Part shown: positions 54,077 to 62,460 of the stretch, one piece after another
Position numbering within the stretch: position 1 is the stretch's first letter
How the letters are laid out: the number at the start of each line of letters is the position of its first letter
NCBI GenBank assembly: GCA_001874305.1
Contig: MPCU01000007.1
Span: 1 to 64,000, forward strand
Length of the DNA: 64,000 nucleotides
Direction: 5' to 3'
From: Bacteriovorax sp. MedPE-SWde
GTDB taxonomy: Bacteria > Bdellovibrionota > Bacteriovoracia > Bacteriovoracales > Bacteriovoracaceae
The notes under the pieces: model-generated
Seen by the model: only the letters and a program-made list of their open reading frames with translations
What the model was told of the DNA's origin: nothing
Databases searched by the model: none
Made by a program: the position numbers and the translations under genes

Positions 54077-54346
54077 TTTAAAGGTATTTAAAGGTATATT
54101 TAAAGGTACGCGCGTCCTTATCGTGATTTTGAATAGTTATATATCAAAAACTCTTTAAATTACTATGCAGGTTATAAACTCAACATAAAAAATCTATAAA
54201 ATGTATCTTCTTGCATAGATAAGTAACTTTCTACAGCTAAAGAAGCGACTATTACAAGAATATATCTTGTCACAGTAGCTCTTGAGTCAAATCTCGAAAG
54301 GAATTGTTTTATAGATTATTGAAATCACGATACGGACGCGTGTACC
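54077..54346. repeat. 25-bp inverted repeat bounding a non-coding element, with TTTAAAGGTA direct repeats
   Basis: GGTACGCGCGTCC...GTGATTT (54105-54129) and its complement (54322-54346) match in 23 of 25 positions and enclose ~190 bp with no open reading frame I can support. Left of it, TTTAAAGGTA occurs three times (54077, 54087, 54099). Inside, ACAAGA...TCTTGT forms a small hairpin (about 54255-54271). The GC-rich ends stand out from the AT-rich surroundings. A miniature mobile element or a structured RNA are both possible. This accounts for the whole 54017-54370 gap. Confidence 0.68.
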
Positions 54347-54370
54347 CCAATTTATATCTTTACCTAACAA

Positions 54371-54784
54371 TTAAAGGTCACCCATTACAAAGTCACCGAA
54401 AGCACAATATGAACGACTAAAGAAAACTTCATGATATCTATTGTAGATCCTATCAGCTTTTTCGCTCGCAAATGAGTTTAATCTCTCTGACTCATTACTC
54501 CAGCAATTATTAAAGTCAAAGTCATTAGTTAAATATACTGCCTTCATAAGTTTCTTATAGGCCTTTACATCTTTAGACAAAGCTTTCTTGTAGAAACGAC
54601 ATGCCTTTTGGTTCTTTCCTGACTCTGCAAATTCGTTTGCCTTAAAGATATCTGCATTAGCTTTATCTACTATTTTTTCTGTTGATTTAACCCATCTTTT
54701 CGCCTTTCTCAAATCGCTACTACAACTGGCATTGGCCATACTTATATTTACTAGGCATCCCAAGATTATAATTAGTGTTTTCAT
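54371..54784 (-). CDS. small exported helical protein
   Basis: A 137-residue protein with a signal peptide (ends SMANA-SCSS) and a helical, lysine-rich mature part with four cysteines (CSSDL, KACRFYKKAL, NNCWSNE, SYCAFGD). The KAC-x-FYKKAL segment hints at a TPR-like helix. It is encoded alone next to the inverted-repeat element. Not a recognised family. Confidence 0.55.
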   Translation of the reverse strand: MKTLIIILGCLVNISMANASCSSDLRKAKRWVKSTEKIVDKANADIFKANEFAESGKNQKACRFYKKALSKDVKAYKKLMKAVYLTNDFDFNNCWSNESERLNSFASEKADRIYNRYHEVFFSRSYCAFGDFVMGDL

Positions 54785-55046
54785 TTTTTCTCCACTAGCT
54801 TTAAATATTTAAGGTGTTTCAGTTATATAGCTAAAGGAAAAAATGTACATTCATTCTTGTTTAACTGAATATTTTATAGACTTAATGTTCAGACTCAATG
54901 TAAACACAAGTGCTAAAAAAGAAGATGAGGTCGACAGAACAAAAAAGAGAAGTTTGTAAGAAAATAAGAAACTCTGTTCAGGATAAACAAATATTCCCCT
55001 TCCAAAGTCCCCCCTACCTTACTAGACTATAAGGGGAGAAAAATTT

Positions 55047-56171
55047 ATGAAAAAAGAAATTATCAAAATTGATGAAGTTGGAACGAGTCCACTAAATCTT
55101 TATAAATATACGCTCACAGGAATATGCGAAGGTCCGTCTATTTATATTCAGGCCAATGTTCATGGCGCAGAAGTTCAAGGTAACGCCGCGATCTTTAAAC
55201 TCGTTGAGAAATTAAAAGACATAGAATTTAAAGGTAAGATTACACTAGTCCCTCAGGCCAACCCATATGGCTCAAGCGTGAAGATGGGAACATATACCTA
55301 TGGAAGATTCAATCCTGTCACGGGAGATAACTGGAATAGAATGTACCTCGACTTTCTCTCACAAAAAGAAGGTCAAGGTCGAATCAATATTGATCAATTC
55401 GTTCTAGAGCATGGTCACAAAGAAGAGGCCGACATTGTTCGCCTATTTAAAGAACTGATCTCTCAAAAGATTCAAGAGTATCGTGACTTCCACTCTCCTT
55501 ATGAAATAAGCGAGAATAAAAACCTTTTCATTAAATTACAGGAAATGGCGGCCGATGCTGATATGGTTCTTGATCTTCACACAGGGCCCATAGCTACGCG
55601 CTATATTTATACTGCTGAATATTTAAAAGATAAGTGCACGGACATAAACTTTGCTCACTATATCGTTATTCCAAACGAGTTTGGTGGTGCGATGGATGAG
55701 GCGACATTTAATCCTTGGGTAAAACTCTACTCTGCACTTAAAGAAAAGGGACGCATTCTTGAGCATCTCTTTGAATCATACACAGTCGAACTTGGTGGTG
55801 AAGAATATATCTCAATGAATGATGCAGAAGTGGATGCCGATAATATTCTTAATCTTCTTCATAAAAGAGGTGTCCTTGTAAACTATACCCCAAATATCAA
55901 AGAGGTAGAAAAGCACTTCTGTCCTCTATCAGATTATAAGATGTATCGCGCAGCGCATTCAGGACTTATTGAATATCATAAGGCACCAGGAGAGAGTTTT
56001 AATAAGAATGAAATCATTGCAAGCCTTTATCGCTTTGACGAGCTTGAAGATCTCGATAAGTCTGTAACGCACATTAGAGCGATTACAAGAGGTATTGTTA
56101 TAAATCATATCCCGACGAGTAATGTAAAAATGGGAATGGATCTTATTGAATGCTTCACATATAACGACTAA
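55047..56171 (+). CDS. succinylglutamate desuccinylase/aspartoacylase-family hydrolase
   Basis: A 374-residue zinc hydrolase of the AstE/AspA branch of the M14-like fold. Zinc ligands: His and Glu in VHGAEVQGN and His in LDLHTGP; a likely catalytic Glu in VELGGEE; a C-terminal beta domain (about 285-374) with SGLIEYHKAPGESF. Family members deacylate N-acyl amino acids or small amides. The substrate is unknown. AAGGGGAG lies 8 bases before the ATG. It has no signal peptide. Confidence 0.82.
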   Translation: MKKEIIKIDEVGTSPLNLYKYTLTGICEGPSIYIQANVHGAEVQGNAAIFKLVEKLKDIEFKGKITLVPQANPYGSSVKMGTYTYGRFNPVTGDNWNRMYLDFLSQKEGQGRINIDQFVLEHGHKEEADIVRLFKELISQKIQEYRDFHSPYEISENKNLFIKLQEMAADADMVLDLHTGPIATRYIYTAEYLKDKCTDINFAHYIVIPNEFGGAMDEATFNPWVKLYSALKEKGRILEHLFESYTVELGGEEYISMNDAEVDADNILNLLHKRGVLVNYTPNIKEVEKHFCPLSDYKMYRAAHSGLIEYHKAPGESFNKNEIIASLYRFDELEDLDKSVTHIRAITRGIVINHIPTSNVKMGMDLIECFTYND

Positions 56172-56258
56172 TTTCACAGGCATACACCTCTAGAATCATT
56201 TACATTTCTTTTACAAACGATTTGAAATCGCTTTGATAAGATGATTCTGGAGGTCAAG

Positions 56259-57308
56259 ATGACAACAGAAACAAACTCTAATAAGTACACACTTTCAAAT
56301 ATCAACTGGCTAAATACAGTTTTCCTATTAGGAAGCCCCGTTGTGGCCCTTCTTGGAACATATTACTGGTTAGCAACTGATGGTTTTAGCTGGTCTATAA
56401 TGATGCTAGCTTTTGCCTTTTGGTGGATAACGGGACTTGGTATCACGATGGGATACCACAGACTACTTTCACATAGATCATATAAGGCCCACCCAGTTAT
56501 AAAAGCAATTCTTCTTATCGCTGGTGGTAGTGCGGTTCAAAACTCAGCACTTAAGTGGTGTAATGATCACAGAGTTCACCACGGAAAAGTAGATACACCA
56601 GAAGATCCATATAATATTAATGAAGGTTTCTTCTTCGCACATATGGGTTGGATACTTTTAAAATCTGATATCAGTGACTATAAGTACTCAAGAGATCTTC
56701 TTAACGACAAAATGGTAATGCTTCAAGACAAGTACTATATGCCAATGATTATCTTCTTTAGCTTCTTGCTACCAGGTATTCTTGGTCACTTCATTGCTGA
56801 TTCGTTTCTTGGAGGATTCTTCTTTGCTGGTTTTGCGAGAATTGTCATTGTTCACCACGGAACATTCTTCATCAACTCTCTTTGCCACGTCCTAGGTTCT
56901 CGTCCATACGATAGAGATCAAACGGCCAGAGACAGCTGGATTACTGCTCTCTTCACTTTTGGAGAAGGTTATCATAACTATCACCACACTTTTCAAAGTG
57001 ACTATAGAAATGGGATTAAGTGGTACCACTTTGATCCAGGAAAATGGTTAATCAAAGCTCTTTCTTATACTGGGCTTGCTTTTGATCTTCGAAAAGTAAA
57101 ACAAGAAGATATTATCGCAAAAATGATTCTCGCCAATGTTAATAAAGCATCAAAGAGAAATATCAACGTTAGTGAAATGGCGGATTTTGTTAAGCTTAAA
57201 TCAAAAGAAGTTTTAACTAAAATTAAAGAGCGTAAAAATACTGACAACTCTGAGCTCTTAATGCAATTAAGAATTCTATTAAAACAAAGTCGCAACTTAA
57301 AAGCTTAA
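56259..57308 (+). CDS. acyl-CoA/delta-9-type fatty-acid desaturase
   Basis: A 349-residue membrane di-iron desaturase. Histidine boxes: HRLLSH, HRVHHG and HNYHH, in the stearoyl-CoA desaturase (delta-9) pattern, with WCNDHRVHHGKVDTPEDPYN and GEGYHNYHHTF. Four hydrophobic segments lie around the boxes. ATG 56259 follows GGAGGT at 4 bases, so the upstream in-frame ATG 56241 is not used. It probably makes monounsaturated acyl chains, complementing the other desaturase at 1776. The C-terminal ~60 residues are charged helix. Confidence 0.88.
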   Translation: MTTETNSNKYTLSNINWLNTVFLLGSPVVALLGTYYWLATDGFSWSIMMLAFAFWWITGLGITMGYHRLLSHRSYKAHPVIKAILLIAGGSAVQNSALKWCNDHRVHHGKVDTPEDPYNINEGFFFAHMGWILLKSDISDYKYSRDLLNDKMVMLQDKYYMPMIIFFSFLLPGILGHFIADSFLGGFFFAGFARIVIVHHGTFFINSLCHVLGSRPYDRDQTARDSWITALFTFGEGYHNYHHTFQSDYRNGIKWYHFDPGKWLIKALSYTGLAFDLRKVKQEDIIAKMILANVNKASKRNINVSEMADFVKLKSKEVLTKIKERKNTDNSELLMQLRILLKQSRNLKA

Positions 57309-57328
57309 AAGATACATTTAAAGAATTT

Positions 57329-57348
57329 GCCCGCTTATCTTTGCGGGC
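57329..57348. other. 6-bp GC hairpin after desaturase gene
   Basis: GCCCGC (57329-57334) pairs with GCGGGC (57343-57348) around an 8-base loop, 20 bp after the desaturase stop. No T-run follows on the plus strand, so it is at best a weak or factor-assisted terminator. Confidence 0.45.
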
Positions 57349-57504
57349 AGATTCTAACTACCTAAAAATATATTACTGTTCAAAAAACCAATATATTTTA
57401 ACTTTTGCAAAATATTAAATACTTAATCTTAATCTAAGATTTTTTCAAATACTCATATATCCTCTATTAAATTTATAAAACAAGGAAATCAGAGGAGAGA
57501 GAGA

Positions 57505-57858
57505 ATGAAATTTATAATAATAGCACTAACTTTTTCAATGGCATGGGCGGAATGTAGCATTCATTATAATAGAACGGCCTGTGATGGCCTTCATCGCAGT
57601 GGAAAAACTAACGCTGAAATGAGTTATAAGAAATGCAAAGGAAAAAAAGAATGTACTAAGACCAAGGCCGCTACATCACTGTCACAATGTCAGGAGGCCG
57701 CCATGAACTCATGTAAGAACCGTAGATTTGACATAACAAAATCAAAAGTTATTACAGCAACATGGAAAGGTAGCGAAATTAAATCTAAAGAGGGTAATAA
57801 AGACTTTTGCTTAACTTATAAAAATAGAGCTACTGAATTTAATCAATGTTCACAATAA
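57505..57858 (+). CDS. small exported cysteine-rich protein
   Basis: A 117-residue protein with a short signal peptide (MKFIIIALTFSMAWA) and eight cysteines in a small mature part, beginning ECSIHYNRTAC. Lysine- and threonine-rich. Disulfide-bonded and probably periplasmic or secreted. GGAGAGAGAG precedes the ATG. It ends 5 bp before a strong bidirectional terminator. No family recognised. Confidence 0.6.
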   Translation: MKFIIIALTFSMAWAECSIHYNRTACDGLHRSGKTNAEMSYKKCKGKKECTKTKAATSLSQCQEAAMNSCKNRRFDITKSKVITATWKGSEIKSKEGNKDFCLTYKNRATEFNQCSQ

Positions 57859-57863
57859 AAAAG

Positions 57864-57890
57864 AGGGGCCAATGAACTTGGCCCCTTCAT
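57864..57890. terminator. bidirectional rho-independent terminator
   Basis: A 9-bp perfect stem, AGGGGCCAA (57864-57872) with TTGGCCCCT (57878-57886), 5-base loop. On the minus strand it is followed by a run of six T, suiting the OmpW gene; on the plus strand it closes the cysteine-rich protein gene. Confidence 0.87.
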
Positions 57891-57891
57891 A

Positions 57892-58521
57892 TTAAAATCT
57901 AAAACCAACACCTAGACCAACAATATATGGATCGATGTCTACATCTGCAGTTACTTTTACGTCACCGTAAGTAGTTGCAGTTAAATCAGTAGATAGCTTT
58001 AACTTTTTAATATCTACGTTGAAGTAAATATTATCTGCCATTTTATAGTCAGCACCAACTTGTAGAGCATAACCAAAGCTATTGTCATAAGTTACTTCTT
58101 TCATTGCACCAGAGTTTTCACCATAGAACATTGTATAGTTGATACCTGCACCAACGTATGGCTTAAAGCTTCCCATTTCATGGTGGTACTGAGCAAGTAG
58201 CGTTGGTGGAAGTAGTGAAACATCACCAAGATCTAGCGTTGCTGGACCAGTAGAGTTATAAACAGATACTTCATGAGTTGTTGTTGCAAGAACAAGTTCC
58301 ATTGCGAAGTTATTTGTTACGAAGTAAGAGATATCTACTTCAGGTACAGAAGAGTTACTAATTTTAGCATCTCCACCTACTAGCGTTGGTGTTCCCGCTT
58401 CATCAGGCATTACCTGAATAGCACGCATTCTAACCATCATATCACCACTAGCTGCTAGAGCAGATGGTGCAATTGCAAATAAAGACGCTGCCGTCATTGC
58501 TAAACACATCATTTTTTTCAT
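57892..58521 (-). CDS. OmpW-family outer-membrane protein
   Basis: A 209-residue outer-membrane beta-barrel with a signal peptide (ends PSALA-ASGD). OmpW features: MVRMRAIQVMPDE near the start, VDISYFVTNNFAMELVLATT, LLPPTLLAQYHH, FKPYVGAGINYTMFY, and a C-terminal aromatic residue (VGLGVGFRF). Eight amphipathic strands are expected, forming a small hydrophobic channel. Followed by a strong terminator and therefore probably well expressed. Transported compound unknown. Confidence 0.86.
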   Translation of the reverse strand: MKKMMCLAMTAASLFAIAPSALAASGDMMVRMRAIQVMPDEAGTPTLVGGDAKISNSSVPEVDISYFVTNNFAMELVLATTTHEVSVYNSTGPATLDLGDVSLLPPTLLAQYHHEMGSFKPYVGAGINYTMFYGENSGAMKEVTYDNSFGYALQVGADYKMADNIYFNVDIKKLKLSTDLTATTYGDVKVTADVDIDPYIVGLGVGFRF

Positions 58522-58627
58522 GTTTTCTCCTTTTTAAGTTTTCCTTGAATCAAAGGTAAAGCTTTGGAGACGATGGCGATATTTTTTCAATCACAATCAA
58601 ACATGATTAAGAACAGTTTAGAAACTC

Positions 58628-59581
58628 TTAGAAAATATATTCAAAGAGTTTCTTTCGATGTATTTCTTTCTCTCTAAATAAATCGTGCTTAGCCTTTGTA
58701 AGAGTTACTAATGTACAATCACTTAACAACTCACACATTTTCTTTATCTCATTAGGATCAACTACTTCATCGTCGGTTGCTTGAAACATAACGACTTTCA
58801 TTCTTAGTTTATCTACACCAGAGTGCCTTGTATGGGCCTTAACATAGGCGCCACTAACCCATCCAAATGTATTTCCACCAGTTGTTAGCTCTGGATGTTC
58901 TTTGTGGATGAATGTCGAGAAGTCATACCATTTTCTTGAGCTAGTCGAGCGATTAGTCATATGAAAACTTCTCTCTTTGTAGTCTCCTTCACCAAAGGCA
59001 TAACTCTCCTTTAAAGGTGTCGATGACAAAAATGATGTTACGTTTCGAACTAATGTTTCGGGCAGGCCAAAGGCCTTAATTTTAAACATAGGTGAAGAAA
59101 GAACGAGCTCACTAACTAGACTTGGATTAATCTTCGCGTACTCAAACGCAATCAGACTTCCCATTGAGTGACCAATAAACTTAATTTTAGAAAATCTAAT
59201 TTTCTTCTTTAACTTTACCAAAAGTTTGTCGATATCATTTATATACTGATCAAAATTTTGAACATGAATTTTCTGTTTATTTTTCAAGGGCCTAGAATTT
59301 AATCCCTGCCCGCGCTGCTCGACAAGGACAACATTCTTCTTTGCTTTCTTTTGAATATCTAGCGCCATACCGAGATACATTAAATAAGGCTCTTTATTTC
59401 CAGGAAGTATAACTACTAGTTCACTACTTTCAACATCTCCAGTTAAGAGACAATAGTTTTCTGATTTACAATCATTATATGTTGGAAGGATTCTTTCCTT
59501 ATAGTCCTTAATCATCCCCTCTAATGAGTAAGTATTTATAGAAATAGCAAAGAACAACATTATCTTTAATACATTGGGCAT
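58628..59581 (-). CDS. exported alpha/beta hydrolase, lysophospholipase-like
   Basis: A 317-residue alpha/beta hydrolase with a signal peptide (MPNVLKIMLFFAISINTYS) from ATG 59581 (AAGGA upstream). Nucleophile Ser in FIGHSMGSL, Asp in ATDDEVVDP, His in KAKHDLF; the oxyanion region EQRGQGLNSRP matches monoglyceride lipase/PldB-type enzymes. Likely a periplasmic or secreted lipase acting on membrane-derived lipids. Divergent from the recombinase gene. Confidence 0.8.
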   Translation of the reverse strand: MPNVLKIMLFFAISINTYSLEGMIKDYKERILPTYNDCKSENYCLLTGDVESSELVVILPGNKEPYLMYLGMALDIQKKAKKNVVLVEQRGQGLNSRPLKNKQKIHVQNFDQYINDIDKLLVKLKKKIRFSKIKFIGHSMGSLIAFEYAKINPSLVSELVLSSPMFKIKAFGLPETLVRNVTSFLSSTPLKESYAFGEGDYKERSFHMTNRSTSSRKWYDFSTFIHKEHPELTTGGNTFGWVSGAYVKAHTRHSGVDKLRMKVVMFQATDDEVVDPNEIKKMCELLSDCTLVTLTKAKHDLFREKEIHRKKLFEYIF

Positions 59582-59647
59582 TATTAAGTCCTTATATCGA
59601 AACATATTCCCTCTAGTGGATTATGCGTAATTTAGTGAAAATAAGAT

Positions 59648-60604
59648 GTGCAAGAGTTTCAAAAAAACCAACAGTCTCATAAGTTCTTACTCGATGATGA
59701 ATTCTTTGAGAACTTTACCTCTATACACACTCGCAAGAACTATCTTATAGACATTAATCAATTTTTGGAATGGGTCGAGTTTTACTTCAAAGTTAGCTCC
59801 TATGACAAGATTCAGCGAATACATGTCATTAAGTATAGAAACTTCTTATCAGAGGCCGGAGGTCATTCTGGAGAGCCCTGTAGTCCTAAAACGATCAACC
59901 GCAAGCTTGCTAGTCTCTCGACTTATTTTAAATATCTCGTTGAAAGAAACTATTGTAACTTCAACCCTGTCTCAAGTGTAAAACGTCCAAGACCAGAGGT
60001 TAAAAGCCCAACAAATGCACTCAAGAAAGAACAGGTACTTGAGATCTTTGATGCTATTTCAAAGAATAAGAACTCAGGACCTCTTCATATGGCACTTTTA
60101 GTGACTTTCTTCACTACTGGTCTTAGAAAGAGCGAGATCTTAAACCTTAAATTCAAAGACTACCAAAGACTTGGTGAGAATATGGTTTTAGAGTTTCGTG
60201 GAAAGGGTGGAAAACTTGGAAAGAAGCTTTTAAACCCTACATGTATCAAAGCACTGGATGAATACATTCTATGGATGGAAGAAAAAGAACGTGGTCACAA
60301 AGAAAATGACTGGTTATTTCAGCCGACGAGAAACCCAGCTGATCCAGAAAATTTAAATAAACCCCTTAATCCTAAAACGATTAATCAAATGATATCAACT
60401 TATGCAAATAAGGTAGGTATTGGCCTTAAGGTAACTCCACACTCTGCACGTGCGACTTTTATAAGTGAATTACTCGATGTAGGTGTAGACATATATACCG
60501 TTGCTAGAGAAGTAAATCATGCGTCTGTTAAAACGACTCAGGAGTATGATAAGAGGCGAAAGAAGCTACTTGAGAGCCCAGTCATGAAGATAGACTGGGA
60601 ATGA
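59648..60604 (+). CDS. tyrosine recombinase (second copy type)
   Basis: A 318-residue recombinase (GTG start). Core-binding domain (~20-110; YLIDINQFLEWV, KTINRKLASLSTYFKYL) and catalytic domain with Arg in TGLRKSEILNL, Lys in FRGKGGKL, HSARATF (HxxR), NHASVKTT and Tyr in QEYDKRRKK. Closely similar in layout and motifs to the one at 39127 (both have the RKSE-LNL and H-S-x-R-A-T motifs and end K-R-R). As there, a receiver-domain gene lies convergent, 11 bp away. It may act in chromosome or element resolution. Confidence 0.84.
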   Translation: MQEFQKNQQSHKFLLDDEFFENFTSIHTRKNYLIDINQFLEWVEFYFKVSSYDKIQRIHVIKYRNFLSEAGGHSGEPCSPKTINRKLASLSTYFKYLVERNYCNFNPVSSVKRPRPEVKSPTNALKKEQVLEIFDAISKNKNSGPLHMALLVTFFTTGLRKSEILNLKFKDYQRLGENMVLEFRGKGGKLGKKLLNPTCIKALDEYILWMEEKERGHKENDWLFQPTRNPADPENLNKPLNPKTINQMISTYANKVGIGLKVTPHSARATFISELLDVGVDIYTVAREVNHASVKTTQEYDKRRKKLLESPVMKIDWE

Positions 60605-60615
60605 TGCTATAGAAA

Positions 60616-60996
60616 TTAGGCGGCCTTTTTGTCGGCCACAAGCTCTTTAATCACTTCTATGAAATTTTCTGACCTTAGGTCTTCTTTTTCAAAAATATGT
60701 AGAAATCCAAGTGTCATTAGCTTCATTTTTCCTAATTGATCAAACTTTTCTGATGAAACCAGAACAAAGTTACAGTGTTGAAATAAGAGCTCTTGTGAAG
60801 ATTTGACGATTAACTCGTCACCTCGAATATTTGGCATAATATAGTCTAGAATCACGCACGCAGGCTTCTTTTCAACAATTGCATCATGTCCAATATGTGG
60901 GTCATGATAAACTTCGTATTCAAGTCCTGTATCTTTAAAGATTTTATCAAATACTTTTTGCATGACTTTATCGTCATCAACTATAATTACGTCCAT
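60616..60996 (-). CDS. single-domain response regulator
   Basis: A 126-residue protein that is just a receiver domain: acidic pocket VDDD (7-9), phospho-acceptor Asp51 in ILDYIMPN, Ser/Thr in LVSSEKF; the usual late lysine appears as FEKEDL. ATG 60996 with GGAG upstream is preferred over 61011. It resembles the receiver part of the Hpt protein at 38241 (DTGL-x-Y-x-x-Y-x-x-P), and both are convergent with related recombinases. No output domain. Confidence 0.85.
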   Translation of the reverse strand: MDVIIVDDDKVMQKVFDKIFKDTGLEYEVYHDPHIGHDAIVEKKPACVILDYIMPNIRGDELIVKSSQELLFQHCNFVLVSSEKFDQLGKMKLMTLGFLHIFEKEDLRSENFIEVIKELVADKKAA

Positions 60997-61121
60997 TACT
61001 TCTCCATTCATCTCACTTTTCGGCTAAGTGATTATAAAGTTTAGAGTTCTAGTCTCATTTTGTTGAGAACCAAGGCCAACAAACCGCATCAATCAACCAC
61101 ATCTAGTACCGTCATTTTTCC

Positions 61122-61145
61122 GTCATACACTATATATAGTATGAC
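61122..61145. promoter_or_regulatory. NrdR-box-like near-palindrome
   Basis: GTCATAC (61122-61128) and GTATGAC (61139-61145) flank ACTATATATA. The centre, ACACTATATATAGT, resembles the NrdR consensus (acaCwAtATaTwGtgt). It lies 345 bp upstream of nrdB. NrdR represses ribonucleotide-reductase genes when dNTPs are high. A second box, which is usual, was not found, so the call is tentative. Confidence 0.5.
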
Positions 61146-61489
61146 CATGGTGCAGCATTGGATTAAAAAGTACTTCTAAAATTTGTATGTAAGAATTTTT
61201 AAGATGATAATTTTTGATGGTTTCAAAATTTGACAATTACGAAAGCCCCTTACTGGTAGTGATCTAGGCCATAACAATTATTTCTCTTTATTTATTGCGC
61301 AATGCATGATATAACTTTTTATCACCTCTATGACCTGTTGTATATTGCCTTTCGAGCCGCCGAGGCCTACTATTTTATAAGTACAACACACACAACAAAC
61401 AACACATACGAAGCACACACAAAGACTGACAAAACTAATGCGTTAATACACATGTTTGAGAAGTTTTGCACGATGTAAGGAGAGATCTC
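61146..61489 (+). other. long nrd leader with AC-rich stretch
   Basis: Non-coding leader of nrdB-nrdA. Most of it is AT-rich with no supportable gene. A ~50-base stretch at 61383-61435 is made almost only of A and C, which would be unstructured in mRNA. GGAG at 61479-61482 is the ribosome site for nrdB. TTGACA near 61231 lacks a good -10 at normal spacing, so no promoter is claimed. Confidence 0.4.
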
Positions 61490-62458
61490 GTGGATCCTAT
61501 TTTAGCACCAAATGAAGACAGATTTGTTCTTTTTCCAATCAAGTATCACTCGGTATGGGAAATGTACAAGAACCACATGGCCGTATTCTGGACAGCAGAG
61601 GAAATTGACCTCGTTCCAGATTTAGCTGACTGGGAAAAACTAAATGACAATGAAAGGCACTTCATTACTCATGTTCTTGCCTTCTTTGCTGCCAGTGATG
61701 GAATCGTAAACGAAAACCTTGCACAGAGATTTTATAACGATGTACAAATCCCTGAAGCACGTTGTTTCTATGGTTTCCAAATTGCTATGGAGAATATCCA
61801 CAGTGAAACATACTCGCTATTAATCGATACATATGTAAAAGACCCAGTAGAAAAAGATAAGTTATTCCACGCAGTAGAACACTTTGATTGTGTTTCTAAG
61901 AAAGCTAAGTGGGCACTAGATTGGATTTCTTCTAAGAACTCTTTTGCTGAAAGACTAGTTGCTTTCGCAGCAATCGAAGGTATTTTCTTCTCTGGTTCTT
62001 TCTGTTCAATTTTCTGGCTTAAGAAACGTGGTCTAATGCCAGGTCTATGTTCATCAAACGAGTTCATCAGCCGTGACGAAGGTCTTCACTGTGAATTCGC
62101 AGTTCTTCTTCACTCTCTTCTTTCTGATGAAGAAAAAGCTTCTCCAGAAACGATTAAGAAGATCATGATGGAAGCAGTAGAAATTGAAAAAGAATTTATC
62201 CTTGAGTCTCTTCCTGTATCACTTATTGGTATGAACAAAGAGCTTATGGGTCAATATATTGAGTACGTGGCAGATTTCTGGATGGATAGACTAGGAACAC
62301 CAAAACAATACAACACAGAAAACCCATTTGATTGGATGGAGCTTATTTCTCTTGAAGGTAAAACAAACTTCTTCGAGAAAAGAGTATCTGAATATCAAAA
62401 ACCGGGTGTACTTACAGACAAGACACTTAACACATTCACACTGGACGCGGAGTTTTAA
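61490..62458 (+). CDS. nrdB: class I ribonucleotide reductase small subunit, eukaryote-type
   Basis: A 322-residue beta subunit that houses the di-iron/tyrosyl-radical cofactor. The GTG at 61490 follows GGAG at 7 bases, so I prefer it to the TTG at 61466. Metal ligands and radical: Glu101 and His104 in AMENIHSE, radical Tyr108 ([10 protein letters not shown]), [20 protein letters not shown]. The stretch from [10 protein letters not shown] to the C-terminal [17 protein letters not shown] and FTLDAEF is remarkably like animal RRM2, including the C-terminal tail that docks on the large subunit. nrdA follows 2 bp later. Confidence 0.92.
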   Translation: MDPILAPNEDRFVLFPIKYHSVWEMYKNHMAVFWTAEEIDLVPDLADWEKLNDNERHFITHVLAFFAASDGIVNENLAQRFYNDVQIPEARCFYGFQIAMENIHSETYSLLIDTYVKDPVEKDKLFHAVEHFDCVSKKAKWALDWISSKNSFAERLVAFAAIEGIFFSGSFCSIFWLKKRGLMPGLCSSNEFISRDEGLHCEFAVLLHSLLSDEEKASPETIKKIMMEAVEIEKEFILESLPVSLIGMNKELMGQYIEYVADFWMDRLGTPKQYNTENPFDWMELISLEGKTNFFEKRVSEYQKPGVLTDKTLNTFTLDAEF

Positions 62459-62460
62459 TA

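Noticed and set aside
61226..61262. TTGACA as a sigma-70 promoter for nrdB
   Set aside because: No acceptable -10 element at 16-18 bp, and consensus promoters are not established for this organism.
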